Source of the DNA: Saccharum officinarum
Taxonomy: Eukaryota > Streptophyta > Magnoliopsida > Poales > Poaceae
Direction of reading: 5' to 3'
DNA length: 64,000 nt
Assembly (NCBI GenBank): GCA_020631735.1
Contig: CM036197.1
Span: 44,811,880 to 44,875,879 of the forward strand
Shown here: piece after piece, positions 34,009-44,986 of the stretch
Layout of the letters: each line of letters starts with the position of its first letter
How positions within the stretch are numbered: position 1 is the stretch's first letter
The notes under the pieces: generated by a model
Told to the model about the DNA's origin: nothing
Databases searched by the model: none
What the model saw: the letters and a program-made list of their open reading frames with translations, nothing else
Translations under genes and position numbers: made by a program

Positions 34009-34494
34009 CCCGTGCGTGATATGGCTTAGCGGGTCTACTGGCACGTATCCTCACCTAGTAATCTGCGGCGTCCTCTTTCTCCGTATCGAGGAACTCTGCC
34101 GCCGACTCCAAATCCCCGCCACTGCCCACTCCTCGTCTTGACTTCCTCGTCACGACCTTCAGCCGCCGGAGCTACCAGCGTCTCCTCCGTCTAACGGGCT
34201 TCCGCCCCTGCCGAGCAGAGTACAAGCTCCCCCGCTCATGCAGGTATGTGACCATACTCATGCCGAGCAGCTCCGCGCCGGAGTCCAAGCTCCGTCCCTT
34301 CCGACCAGCTCCACGCCGCATTCGAACCTCCGCCCCTGTCGAGCATGCAGCGAACTCTAGATTCCAACCTCCTCCCGCTGCCGAGCAGCTCCGAGCCGGA
34401 GTGCGGCGTCGCCCAACCGCTCAAGATCTAGAGTCGCCTGCATCGTCCTCGGCACCGGCATGGAGGATCCCTGATTTTTCGTCGAACTCTGGTT
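34009..34494. other. GC-rich insertion target with GCCGAGCAGCTCCG repeats
   Basis: Contains at least four imperfect units built on GCCGAGCAG(CTCCG) with GCCGGAGT (about 34208, 34261, 34330, 34380). It resembles 5' UTR or gene-derived sequence but has no reliable frame. It continues, beyond element C, at 40400. Confidence 0.35.
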
Positions 34495-34499
34495 GGTCC

Positions 34500-34938
34500 T
34501 GTTAGCAAACTTGAATCGTTCTAGGGTAGATCTAATGGGTACATCTTCTTTCATTGGGATAAATCAAGTATCATGGAGAACCAGAGAGAAAGAGACAGAG
34601 AGGCGAGAGATAAAGAGAGCCGTACCTTGGGGTTTGATGGAGGACATTGGCGTCGGTGAAGGAGAGGCGATGGTGGCGCGGACGTCGGGATCGATGCAGA
34701 GGCGGTGGTGGACTTCCCGTCGCTGGCAGCGCCGCCCTCTAGATCGGCTAGGGTTCGGAGTGGGTGAGCTACTGTGGCGGTGAACCTCGTGATTTGAGCC
34801 CGTGGCCCCCACTCCCTCTTATATGGCACTATGCGACGGGGGCCCACCAACCTCGTTGGATTGGATGCCCCCAATCAGGGCGTGGTCAAAGGGTCCGAAT
34901 TGGCCGTTGGGCCAATTCGGTTGAGATCTATTCTAACA
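34500..34938 (-). repeat. Element C 3' LTR
   Basis: 439 bp, TGTTAG..CTAACA, preceded by GGTCC. It differs from the other LTR at six positions. A TATATGG box-like word lies at about 34821 on the plus strand; promoter position not established. Confidence 0.95.
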
Positions 34939-34940
34939 TT

Positions 34941-34950
34941 CTCCCCTTTA
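34941..34950 (-). promoter_or_regulatory. Element C polypurine tract
   Basis: The minus strand reads TAAAGGGGAG two bases before the 3' LTR, the expected plus-strand primer site. Confidence 0.8.
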
Positions 34951-35159
34951 ATCTCAACTTATCATTTAACTTTAAACTTTGACTTTAATTGCTTTCACTT
35001 TTATTTGTTCCATCACAGATTAGTGTATAGAGCATGCTTCATCGTCACGGTCAATTGCCGATAGATTTAACAGCTACAATACATGTCTCTGTTCTGAAAC
35101 AGATTCTTGAACTTTTGGCCCCTTTATTGTCCGGAAAGCATAGGCTATACCATAAACCC

Positions 35160-36640
35160 ATGTCGACTGTGTGTTCTCTGAACACACTGGGTGGTAAGCC
35201 TTGGTAAGCGGATCCGCAAGCTTTTCTTGTTACTTATATGTTCAATACCTTTTAGTATGATTCCGGACTTTCTCCTTTACAACGTATAACTTTAATGTCA
35301 ACGTGTTTGGCAGTACACTTGACCCGTTGTCTTAGGAGCAAACTATTCAAATGGTCATTGCTGTTAACAACCATTATCCATTTCGGGTAAAGTTCTTTAA
35401 CTATTTTGCCTGTCCCGCAGCCTTATATCATGCTATACTATAACCTTGCATCACTGACGATGCTAAAACTATTTCTTTGGAGCTTTTCCACAATAAAACT
35501 TCAACTGCGAGTGCTAGCTACTATGTGGGTTTCACTAAACATCTCGCCAAAATTTAACATTTGTACCAACAACTACTTGAGAGTACTTGTTCTTTCTTTC
35601 TTAGCATGAGGCCGACATTCTTAACTCCATTCCAGTGATCTATATCTGGACTGGACTTTTGCCAAAATAACCTGGATATATGAACTATGTCAGGGCAATA
35701 TCTTATCTGTGTACTCATTAAGCTTTCAACAGCTAAAGCATATAGGACGTCCATCTATAACAATCTCACATTGCCTTTTGGAACACTAAAGTTCCCAAAA
35801 CTATTACCCTTGACCATGGAAATAGGCGTAGGTTTACCCACATAGGTACTTTATTTCTTTAGAAACTTTTCTCAGCATGCCTATGCGATAGTTCTAATAC
35901 CCATTTTCTTCTATCTCGGTGAGTTTCAATCCTTATAACGAGAGACATTTCACCGAGAACTTTCTTATTGAACCTTGAGGACAAGAGTTTCTTCTTCTCA
36001 TGCAGTAGATTGACATCACTACTAACAAGTAAGATGTCATCCACATATACAGGATTAGAAAATAAATTTCCCATTCTATAACTTTGTACAAATGCAATTG
36101 TCCTCTCATTCTCTTTAACCCAAAATTTTCAATTGACTCTTCAACTTTAAATGCAATTGTCTAGAGATTTACTCTAGTCCATAAGAGATTCCTACAGGTG
36201 GCATCCCTTACGTTCTTTTCTTTCCATGACAAAACCTTTGGGTTATGCCACGTAATCATTTTTATACAAATTCCATTGGGAAATATTATCTTTACTTTTA
36301 TCTGATGTAAGTCAGATCATGATATGCCATTAGCACTCATTGTAATCTATTCATTCGCTTTGCGCAAAACACTTTTGATTCAAGTCGCGCTCTACATATT
36401 TATACATTCCTTTTGGAGTCACATTTCGTCTTGTAGACCCATCACAGCCTACTGTTTTGGCTCCTTAGGAATTTATTCTGAATCCTAAAATATTATTGGT
36501 ATCATCAATTTCATTTTATCTTTCTTTGCTTCTTGCCACTTGGACGAGTGAACGTCTCTCATGGCTTCTTCAAATGAGGTGAGATTACCCTCCATTTGAA
36601 TTTCACTAACATAGACTTTATAGTCATCAGAAATATCTGA
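35160..36640 (-). pseudogene. Element C reverse transcriptase/RNase H remnant
   Basis: Minus-strand fragments follow copia pol order: SFEEAMRDVHSSKWQEA (about 36590-36535), then NPVYVDDILLVSSDV with the catalytic YVDD at 36047-36036, LLHEKKKLLSSRFNKK, YALAVESLMSTQIRYCPDI (about 35745), DHWNGVKN, and an RNase H end reading ADPLTK near 35210. Stops and frameshifts separate almost every motif, and the central RT is largely unreadable. Gag, protease and integrase were not identified in 36640-38900. Confidence 0.8.
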
Positions 36641-36868
36641 TTTTCTTATTCTTGGAGTCTTTCTAGAGCCGTAGATACTTGCATTTCTTGATCTTTATTG
36701 CCAAAAGACAATTGATCCTACAAGGTCCTATGTAACAAGATCCTTGTTTATATTATTCATCCTCCTTGTCGAGTTAGGTCTCTTTGTACCATGCTCCTCC
36801 AGATTGTCCCATCTTTAAACTTTCTTATTTTGGGTTTAATCTGCTGAAACTCATATGGCGCGTTTAGC

Positions 36869-37072
36869 ACCGTCTTAATAACTCTGAATGCGTCCAGTAT
36901 GAATACTGACCGACTATGCTATCTTTATATTGGAACTGTAAAAGGTCCATGAATTTAGCTACCGTCTTAATAACTCTGAATGCGTCCAGTATGAATACTG
37001 AACGACTATGCTATCTTTATATTGGACTATGCTATCTTTATATTGAAACTGTAAAAAGTCCATGAATTTAGC
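36869..37072. repeat. 92-bp tandem duplication inside element C
   Basis: ACCGTCTTAATAACTCTG begins at 36869 and again at 36961, followed by nearly identical sequence. The second copy carries a further internal duplication of CTATGCTATCTTTATATTG. Confidence 0.92.
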
Positions 37073-37556
37073 TATTTCTTTACTTTAGGGGTATCGATAT
37101 TATGACCGTCTTACTCCCCCGACGATCACATTCATCTTTAGATCACTTTAGTATGCATCGCATTGTCTGAATTATGGGGAAGTATCTTTCTTAATTGTCT
37201 TTCTTAATTGATCTCACCTTTCTCCCCCTCGAAATGTGGTACGAACTTTTCTACCACAATTTCAAAAACTATTCAGAACTCTTGTGAATGAGAAAACTTT
37301 GATTACTTACTTCACCCACATGATTACATCATGCAAATGAAATTATTTCTTAATTCGTATGGGAGTACTTTTCCTCATTTCACTTTTAAAACTCAACAGA
37401 GTCTTTTATCATTAATACTTTCGTAAGTCACACTTGCATGTCATTCTTATCTCGAGGTTCGTCTGTAACTTTCTGTTCTCCTTAAACTCATTGAGTGCTT
37501 AATTGCTATGACATAATAAAAGAGCACCGTCAAGCACATGAGTCATCACAACTTTC

Positions 37557-37715
37557 TCCTGCCGTGCAGGATATGTACTATGTCAAACTTCTCCCGCCAT
37601 GCAGGATTGATTAACATAAGTACTATGCCAACTTTACTCCGCCATGCGGGTAATTTCTCAAACTTTTCCCGTCATACGGGTACTATCACAAACTTTTTCC
37701 CGCTATGCGAGATAA
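37557..37715. repeat. Array of five CCCGC-ATG-CGGG mini-hairpins
   Basis: Five units spaced about 28-47 bp, each CAAACTTT(T)/CAACTTT followed by a short palindrome such as CTCCCGCCATGCAGG, TCCGCCATGCGGG, CCCGTCATACGGG or CCCGCTATGCGAG. Stem bases change in compensating fashion in some units (CCCGT/ACGGG). Confidence 0.85.
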
Positions 37716-37804
37716 TTTTCTTGAAGGGACATAAATGTCAATATTGGCTCATATTCAATCATCAAATTTAAAAATAAATCCAAATACTCTTTAACACACA
37801 TGCT

Positions 37805-38910
37805 TAATCCGACGTTGGTCAAATTAAACATGCATGTCACTTATTACATTTTATATCACGATGATAAAAACTAATTTTTTTTAAGAGTACATAAAAGACA
37901 TCTTTTAAAATAAGCTCTTATTGTTCTGTTTCTTTGCTTGGATCAATATCCTAGAATTCTTTTCTTTTGAAGTTATTCTTTAAAGAGACCGCAGTCCCTT
38001 ACACAATGGTCTTCTTTCTGCAAAAAATTGCATTTTTCATCTTCTGGGTCACAAGTACCCAACTCATTTCCTTTTCACCCTTCAAGAATAAAGGCATGAA
38101 GTTCTTTGTCTGAAAACATTAATCAATAATCAACAATAATAAGCATAAAAATAACCCTACATTGGTCTGGTTAAAGACATGCACATTAAACTTTTAAAAC
38201 TTTAAGTTCTATTCTATATCACCGTTGGGCAGAAATAGAACAAAACCATCAATCTTATACATCAATTCCACATCACCGTTGAGCAGAAATGAAATTAACA
38301 TATGAAAACTCAATTATCTTATAACTCTCTTCAAAATTAAATTCTCCCGTTAGTTCGAATTTAATTTTGAAGATCATCATCACTATTGCAGCGGAAACAT
38401 GAAAATACATTACATTCTGCTCGCTCTAGAGCATCTCTTGTTTCTTATCCATTCTCCGAAAATTTGTCACTTTGATACAAAATTTATCAGAGATTTAAAC
38501 TTTAAACATAAAACTCATAGAATTATAATATTGTTATCATCAACGTTGGTCAGAAAATAACAATATCATAATTTTCTTTAAACTTAAACTCATAAATAAA
38601 CTTATAATATTATTATCATCAACGTTGGTCAGAAAATAACAATATTATAATTCATCTTAACTGTAAACCGACTATTCCTCCAATTAAAAGTTTTCCTGTT
38701 GGATTCAATTTTAATTGGAGGATAAACTTTTCATCATTTATTGAATAACTATGACTGCTCTTCAAATTAGATCCTCCCGTTGGTTTGGATTTAATGAGAA
38801 GACAATAAACATTTTCTTTTGTAGCGGAAAAATATATTTTATCCACTTTTCAGAAGCATTGTTTACTCATCTATTCTCTAAACAATGTGCACGTTGGTGC
38901 AAAATTGGAT
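37805..38910. repeat. Repeated ACGTTGGTCAGAAAAT modules in element C
   Basis: CGTTGG(T/G)CAGAAA-type words occur near 37811, 38223, 38272, 38540, 38622 and 38889, several inside roughly 75-80 bp tandem units (38530-38650). Interleaved are mirrored blocks where an A/T arm precedes and follows TCCYGTTGG (38330-38375, 38680-38725, 38765-38800). Confidence 0.75.
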
Positions 38911-38979
38911 AGAGATTAAAACTTTATACAAATTTCATAAAAAAATCATTCAAAAATGCTTCTGAAAAAAAGAATAAAA

Positions 38980-39942
38980 CAAGGTCATTTCGGCCCGAAG
39001 GCCAACCATTCAGCCCAGCGTGCAAAACCGGCCCATGAACCAGCCTCGCGCACTGCGCGCGCCGCGCCCAGGCCGCAACGTGGGCCTGGGCCGGCACTTC
39101 CTTCGCCCGCCTGGGCCGCTTTCGGTTCGGTTAGCCACCGCCCGATCTCGGCCGTTAACATCGATCCGACGGTCACGCGTGGATCTCGGTGGCACAAAAC
39201 CCCCAAGGTATCCGGTTGCCCTAACCCTAGCCTCATTTGGTTCCTTCCCCTCGCTCCTTTTCTTTCTTGCCGCGCGAGTGACACCGGCGGCTGCCATGGT
39301 GGTCGTCAGCACCGTTGAAGGAGAACACCGCCGGAGCAAGTCCGGACGGCTCCCTATCTTTTCTGGCCCCCTTTCCTTCTTCTTTCTTTTCTCTTCCCTC
39401 TCCACTCTCAGCACCGCAGCCGAGCAGCGGCAGCCACCCATGGCGGCGGACTGAAGAAAACGGCGCCGCCACCGGTCCTCTCGCCGGCGCGCGCTCGCCC
39501 TAGGCTGAGCGCGCCGACGTCAAGTGGTCCCGTGTTGGCGCCATAGCCCTCACTCGCGCTCACGCGTCGGGGTCTCGCCGACGAGCGGCGGCTCGGGCCT
39601 TGCCTTCCCGCACGACAGCGCGGTCAACATCCCGCGACGGTGCCCTTTGCCCCGAGCCCGTTTGGGAGGAGAGCCGAGCCGCACCAGCAGCATGACCTCT
39701 TTGCCCGGTGGCTCTTCTATTCCCGCCTGATGGCGATGTCTGTGACGGCGAGAGGAGCCCCAGGTGAGTGCCCCTCCCCTTTGTCCGTCCATCTTCTTAG
39801 GGTTAGGGTTTCGATCTTAGGGATTTCTTCCCGATTCAAATCGGTTGCTCTTTTCTTTCTTGATCCGATTCATTCGAATCAACGTCTTTGGCTTCTTTTC
39901 TTTCTAGCCAAAAAACTAGATCTACGCGCTAGAAACAGCCTA
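38980..39942 (-). other. GC-rich 5' leader of element C
   Basis: Lies between PBS and the AT-rich internal region. It contains no frame with copia gag features. Very different base composition from the rest of the element suggests a captured host segment or an unusual leader. Confidence 0.5.
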
Positions 39943-39954
39943 GCTCTGATACCA
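39943..39954 (-). promoter_or_regulatory. Element C primer binding site
   Basis: The minus strand reads TGGTATCAGAGC, complementary to the 3' end of initiator methionine tRNA, one base inside the 5' LTR. Confidence 0.95.
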
Positions 39955-39955
39955 T

Positions 39956-40394
39956 TGTTAGCAAACTTGAATCGTTCTAGGGTAGATCTAATGGGTACAT
40001 CTTCTTTCATTGGGATAAATCGAGTATCATGGGGAACCAGAGAGAAAGAGACAGAGAGGCGAGAGATAAAGAGAGCCGTACCTTGGGGTTTGATGGAGGA
40101 CATTGGCGTCGGTGAAGGAGAGGCGATGGTGGCGCGGACGTCGGGGTCGATGCAGAGGCGGTGGTGGACTTCCCGTCGCTGGCAGCGCCGCCCTCTAGAT
40201 CGGCTAGGGTTCGGAGTGGGTGAGCTACTGTGGCGGTGAACCTCGTGATTTGAGCCCGTGACCCCCACTCCCTCTTATATGGCACTGTGCGACGGGGGCC
40301 CACCAACCTCGTTGGATTGGATGCCCCCGATCAGGGCGTGGTCAAAGGGTCCGAATTGGCCGTTGGGCCAATTCGGTTGAGATCTATTCTAACA
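39956..40394 (-). repeat. Element C 5' LTR
   Basis: 439 bp, same termini as the other LTR, followed on the plus strand by GGTCC. Its outermost 30 bp are also present in the 357-bp tandem duplication to the right. Confidence 0.95.
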
Positions 40395-41078
40395 GGTCCA
40401 CGTGCCCCGCCTCCGCCACCAAAATTAATTACACCGTATACTATTAATTAGAAGATATATACACTAATATATGGTTTAATTAATTTTCCGCTTACACACA
40501 TTATCCTCTGAACGGAGGTCTAACAAAATTCCCTACATTTCCTCGTGATAGATGATGGAAGATTGTTTGATTTTTTACCTCACTGAGAGATATCCGGAGG
40601 ATTCCATCTGTATACATATCCAACAAACTTCGCTGATTATTAGCTATTTCTGGCGAGCCGTTTGCCACCCTCCTGTACGTCTTCGCCATTCACGATCTTC
40701 CAGCTTCTTTGTCACCTTCCAGGGCCAATTCGGTTGAGATCTATTCTAACAGGTCCACGTGCCCCGCCTCCGCCACCAAAATTAATTACACCGTATACTA
40801 TTAATTAGAAGATATATACACTAATATATGGTTTAATTAATTTTCCGCTTACACACATTATCCTCTGAACGGAGGTCTAACAAAATTCCCTACATTTCCT
40901 CGTGATAGATGATGGAAGATTGTTTGATTTTTTACCTCACTGAGAGATATCCGGAGGATTCCATCTGTATACATATCCAACAAACTTCGCTGATTATTAG
41001 CTATTTCTGGCGAGCCGTTTGCCACCCTCCTGTACGTCTTCGCCATTCACGATCTTCCAGCTTCTTTGTCACCTTCCA
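40365..41078. repeat. Perfect 357-bp tandem duplication beside the gap
   Basis: 40365-40721 is repeated as 40722-41078 with no difference seen. Each copy begins with the last 30 bp of element C's LTR and ends in ..GTCACCTTCCA. The second copy continues into 26 bp of new sequence and then the N run. Either a real duplication or two contig ends not merged. Confidence 0.95.
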
Positions 41079-41104
41079 GTTCGCCTTTCGCCGTTCGCCA
41101 TTCA

Positions 41105-41204
41105 NNNNNNNNNNNNNNNNNNNNNNNNNNNNNNNNNNNNNNNNNNNNNNNNNNNNNNNNNNNNNNNNNNNNNNNNNNNNNNNNNNNNNNNNNNNNNNNN
41201 NNNN
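41105..41204. other. Assembly gap, 100 N
   Basis: Exactly 100 N, a conventional size for a gap of unknown length. Sequence on the two sides is unrelated: fold-out of element C's target on the left, interior of element A on the right. Confidence 1.
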
Positions 41205-42770
41205 TGCAATGTTAGTTGGTTGAAGCACTTGACTTGATTGCTTGATGTTGATGTTGATCATAAGTTGTAGATGATGAACTAGCCATTTATTGGTCTTGTT
41301 GCACTTGAGATGATGTACTAGCTTGATTTTGCATTAGAGAACCACTAGCTTGTGTAATTGGACTTTGGAGCACTTGATCTTTGTTGTCATCCACATCAAT
41401 CACTTGCTTTGCCTAATATCACCAATATCCATTTCTTTCATAGCATTAGTCAATTGAGTTCCTCTCATATCATCCAAGTTATCTTCTTTATCTTGAGAGC
41501 CATTTGTTTCATCAAACTCAACATCATGCACTTCTTCAAGTTGACCACTAGCTAAATTCCAAACTCTATAAACTTTGCTAGTGGTGAGTAACCAAGTAGG
41601 AATCTTTCATCACATTTCTTCTCAAACTTGCTCAATCTAGTGCCCTTCTTTAAGATGTAGCATTTGCAACCAAATACCCGAAAGTATATAATGTTAGGCT
41701 TTCTTCCCTTTAAGATCTCATATGGTGTCTTCTCTAGAAACTTGTGGCAATAGAGGCGTTGCTATAGAAGCAAGCCGTGTTGATTGCTTCGGCCCAAAAT
41801 GAATGACTCACATTATACTCATTCAACATTGATCTTGCCATATCAATTAAGGTTCTATTCTTCCTCTCAACTAAGCCATTTGATTGAGGTGTATACTTGG
41901 CCGAGAATTGATGTTTGATTCCAAGCTCATCACATAGCTCATCAACTCTTGTGTTTTAAAACTCACTTCCATTGTCACTTCTCACTTTCTTGATTGTGGT
42001 TTCAAACTCATTTTGCACTCTCTTGATGAACTTCTTGAATATGTCAAATACATCACTTTTGTCCCCAAGAAATAATACCCATGTATATCTAGTGAAATCA
42101 TCCACAATCATAAAGCCATACTTGTTGCCACCAATGCTTGTGTATGTAGTTGGCCCAAATAGATCCATGTGCAACAACTCAAATGCCTTGGAAGTACTCA
42201 TAATGCTCTTCAACGGATGAGTGTTGCCTACTTGCTTTCCGGCTTGATATGCACTACATAGCTTATCCTTCTCAAATGTGACATCCTTCAAGCCTCTAAC
42301 TAAGTCATGCTTCACTAACTTGTTCAATTGCTTCATGCCAACATGACCAAGTCTTCTATGCCATAACAACCCATACTTGATTTGGTGAGCAAGCATGTTG
42401 AAAGTTGAGTGTCACTAGCATTTAAATCAACCAAGTATAGATTCTCATATCTAAAGCCTTTGAAGATCAAGTTAGAGCCATCAACACTAACTATCTCCAC
42501 ATCATCAACACCAAATATGCACTTAAAACCAAGATCACACAATTGAGCAACCGACAACAAATTGAATTGAGCTTTTCAACTAGTAGCACATTGGAAATAC
42601 TATGATCATTTGAGATTGCAATCCTTCCAAGAGCCTTTACATCAGCCTTGCTATTGTCACCAAATGTGATACTATCAATGCCACTATCATTTGATTTGAG
42701 AGAGTTGAACATTCTTAAATCACCGGTCATATGTTGAGAGCACCCACTATCAAGCACCCAATGCCTTCCT
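41205..42770 (-). pseudogene. Element A protease and integrase (truncated pol)
   Basis: Minus-strand order: WVLDSGCSQHMTGD (aspartic protease DSG, about 42757), GAG-pre-integrase zinc region (WHRRLGHVGMKQLNKL, LCSAYQAGKQ where the second Cys of CxxC is Tyr), LLHMDLFGP and VRSDNGSEF (first two integrase acidic residues), then YTPQSNGLVERKNR (third acidic residue, about 41880). A frameshift lies near 42560-42400 and a stop near 41955. The frame continues in pieces to the gap. Cannot be functional. Confidence 0.85.
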
Positions 42771-44932
42771 CCGGCCTTGTAATTTACCTATAAAATAAAT
42801 TAATATTCTTTTAGGTACCCATACTTGTTTGGGTCCTTGGAGGTTAGTAACTAAGTTCTTTGGTACCCAAATAGCCTTCTTCTTTGGGCCCACAATTGGT
42901 GTACCAACAAACTTAGCTTGCACACCCTTCTCACCCTTGGTAAGCACATAACAAGAATCAAAAGGAATGTAATCTATTTTAGCATGAAACTTGTTGTTGT
43001 TCTTGTTCATTTTATTACAATTAATCTCTAGATGCCCAACTTGTTTGCATCTATTGCAAAACCGACCATTGCTCTTCACAAAGCTAGGCTTGTGAGTTGC
43101 AAAGGCCACCTTGCCCTTCTTAGGAGCATAGCCCAATCCCTCTTTGTTAAGAGAGAACCTTTGTCTACCCAAGCATTTTAGCAAGCGGGCATCCCCACCA
43201 TAGGCATTGCCTAATGCGCGGGTGAGATCATCCACCTCTCTCTTGAGAGTCTCATTCTCAACCACAAGTGATGAATCACTAGTAGTAGAGGTAGAGTTGG
43301 TTGTGGTGGATGATGATGAGCTACATGAAGCATTAGTAGGACCAACAAATAAAGAATCATCAATAATATCACATGTTAGTCCAATATCACAAGTGATAAT
43401 CACTTGCTCCTCCTTAGCTTCCTTCATGAGCTTCTCCAACTTGAGGTCCTTTTCTTTGATGAGCTCAAGTAGAGTTGAGTGGGCTTCCTTAAGCCTAGTG
43501 TGAGCAACTTCAAGATCCTCATGGTCTTCCTTTAGACACTCACGAGAGGCCTCTAGCTCATTAAAAGATTTCCTAAGAGCATTGAGCTCTTGTTCAAATC
43601 CTTTGCACTCCTTACTCTTTTTGAGAGCTACAAGCTCTTCCATCAAGGCATCATTTTCATTGCTCTTGGCAATGAGCTCTTGCTCCAAGATCTTGCACTT
43701 CTTGGTTGTCCTCTTGTAGCCCTTGCTCATTTGATCTATTATGCCTAATAGATCATCCTTAGAGTAGTCCTCATCCTCCTCATTATCACTCCTACAACCA
43801 TCACTAGCATAAGAATCATCATCACTATCATCATGTTTTACCTTGGTAGGCTTGGTCATAAGGCATGTCGATGTAGTGTCGAAGATGGATGGCTTATTGG
43901 AGAGGGTGATGCTTGCAATGGTCGCCGAGTGGTCCTCTCATCATCACTAGAGCTATCATCATTACTATCGGAGTTATCACTATCCCAAGTGACCACATAG
44001 CCACCACCCTTCTTCTTCTTGTTGATAGTGAAGCTCTTCTTCTCTTTCTTCTCCTTCTTGTTCTTCTTCAACTTTAACTCCCCATCATGATATCTTTTGT
44101 CTTCATAGGGGAATTTTGCCACTATTTGATTGGGGCTATTGTAATTGTAGCAAAGCACCTCCTTTGCCTTCATGAAGTCCCTTCTCTTTCTTGCACCATA
44201 TCCTTTCTTTTTCATGAACCTCCCCATCTTGTGCACTAGTAGGGACATGGTCTCATCATCTAATGGATCATCATCATCGCTCTCCACCTTGCTCTTGCCC
44301 TTAGAGGATGAAGCCTTGAATGCAGTGGTCTTCTCTTGCTTAACCTTGATCTCCTTCTTCTCATCTTCATCTTCATCATCATCATATCGAGCATCGGTCA
44401 TGACATCTCCAAGCACTTGGTTTGGAGTCACCTTGTCCAAACCCTCTCTTTGGATCATCTTCCTCAAGATAGCAAACTTCTTAGGTAAGTTCATCAAGAA
44501 CTTATGTGAGAAGTCCTTATCCTTGACATCTTCTCCTAGGCTCTTGAGATCATTGATCTTGAAGCTTGCAAACTTATCCTTGAGCATATAGAGCTTGGCA
44601 CTCTTTACCATTGAAGTGCCCTCATATGTTTCCTCTAATCTTGTCCACACTTCACTTGCCATCTCAAGATCCTTGATTTGCTCAAAGACCTTTGCATCAA
44701 TCCCATTGTAGAGAGTATTGAGAGCCATAGTGTTGCATTGGTTGTTGATGCGATCATTGTTGGTGAGGTTGTCGGGATCAATGATAGCATAATCATGGTG
44801 TATCACCTTCCAAACGTTCTTATGAATAGAGCCAAGATATTGCTTCATCTTTCTTTTCCAATAATCAAAAGATGTGACACCATCAAAGAATGGAGGCTTG
44901 CCCCCGACATGGTTGAACACAACTTGAGCCAT
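42750..44932 (-). pseudogene. Element A gag with long coiled-coil extension
   Basis: ATG at 44932 starts MAQVVFNHVGGKPPFF, a copia gag (UBN2-like) domain with YEGTSMVKSAKLYML. A Lys/Asp/Glu-rich linker follows, with a degraded zinc knuckle (LCYNYNSPNQIVAKF, two Cys and the His lost). A frameshift near 43920 breaks the frame. It resumes through a 200-residue Leu/Glu/Lys coiled coil (EELVALKKSKE, RECLKEDHEDLEVAHTRLKEAH), a second intact knuckle CNRCKQVGHLEINC near 43050, and ends ..VWVPKR before pol. The extended gag is a Sirevirus trait. Gag builds the particle. Confidence 0.87.
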
Positions 44933-44973
44933 CTTACACCGAGGTTGTTAAGCCTTGAAAACAGTGACCACAA

Positions 44974-44984
44974 CTCTGATACCA
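44974..44984 (-). promoter_or_regulatory. Element A primer binding site
   Basis: The minus strand reads TGGTATCAGAG two bases from the LTR end, complementary to initiator methionine tRNA. Confidence 0.93.
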
Positions 44985-44986
44985 CT

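Larger units (their letters stand above)
34500..40394 (-). mobile_element. Complete but defective Ty1/copia element C, 5895 bp
   Basis: Two 439-bp LTRs (34500-34938 and 39956-40394) beginning TGTTAG and ending CTAACA flank an internal region with a tRNA-iMet PBS at one end and a PPT at the other, all in minus orientation. Exact 5-bp target duplications GGTCC lie at 34495-34499 and 40395-40399. I count 6 mismatches between the LTRs (all A/G), about 98.6% identity, so the insertion is young. The pol region is nonetheless thoroughly frameshifted, so the copy must have been mobilised by proteins from another element. Confidence 0.95.

Noticed and set aside
34493..34783. 96-codon ORF, repeated near 39960
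   Set aside because: Lies wholly in the element C LTR; the repeat is the other LTR, not a gene family.
40552..41223. Short ORF occurring twice, second running into the gap
   Set aside because: Product of the 357-bp tandem duplication; the second copy reads through N.
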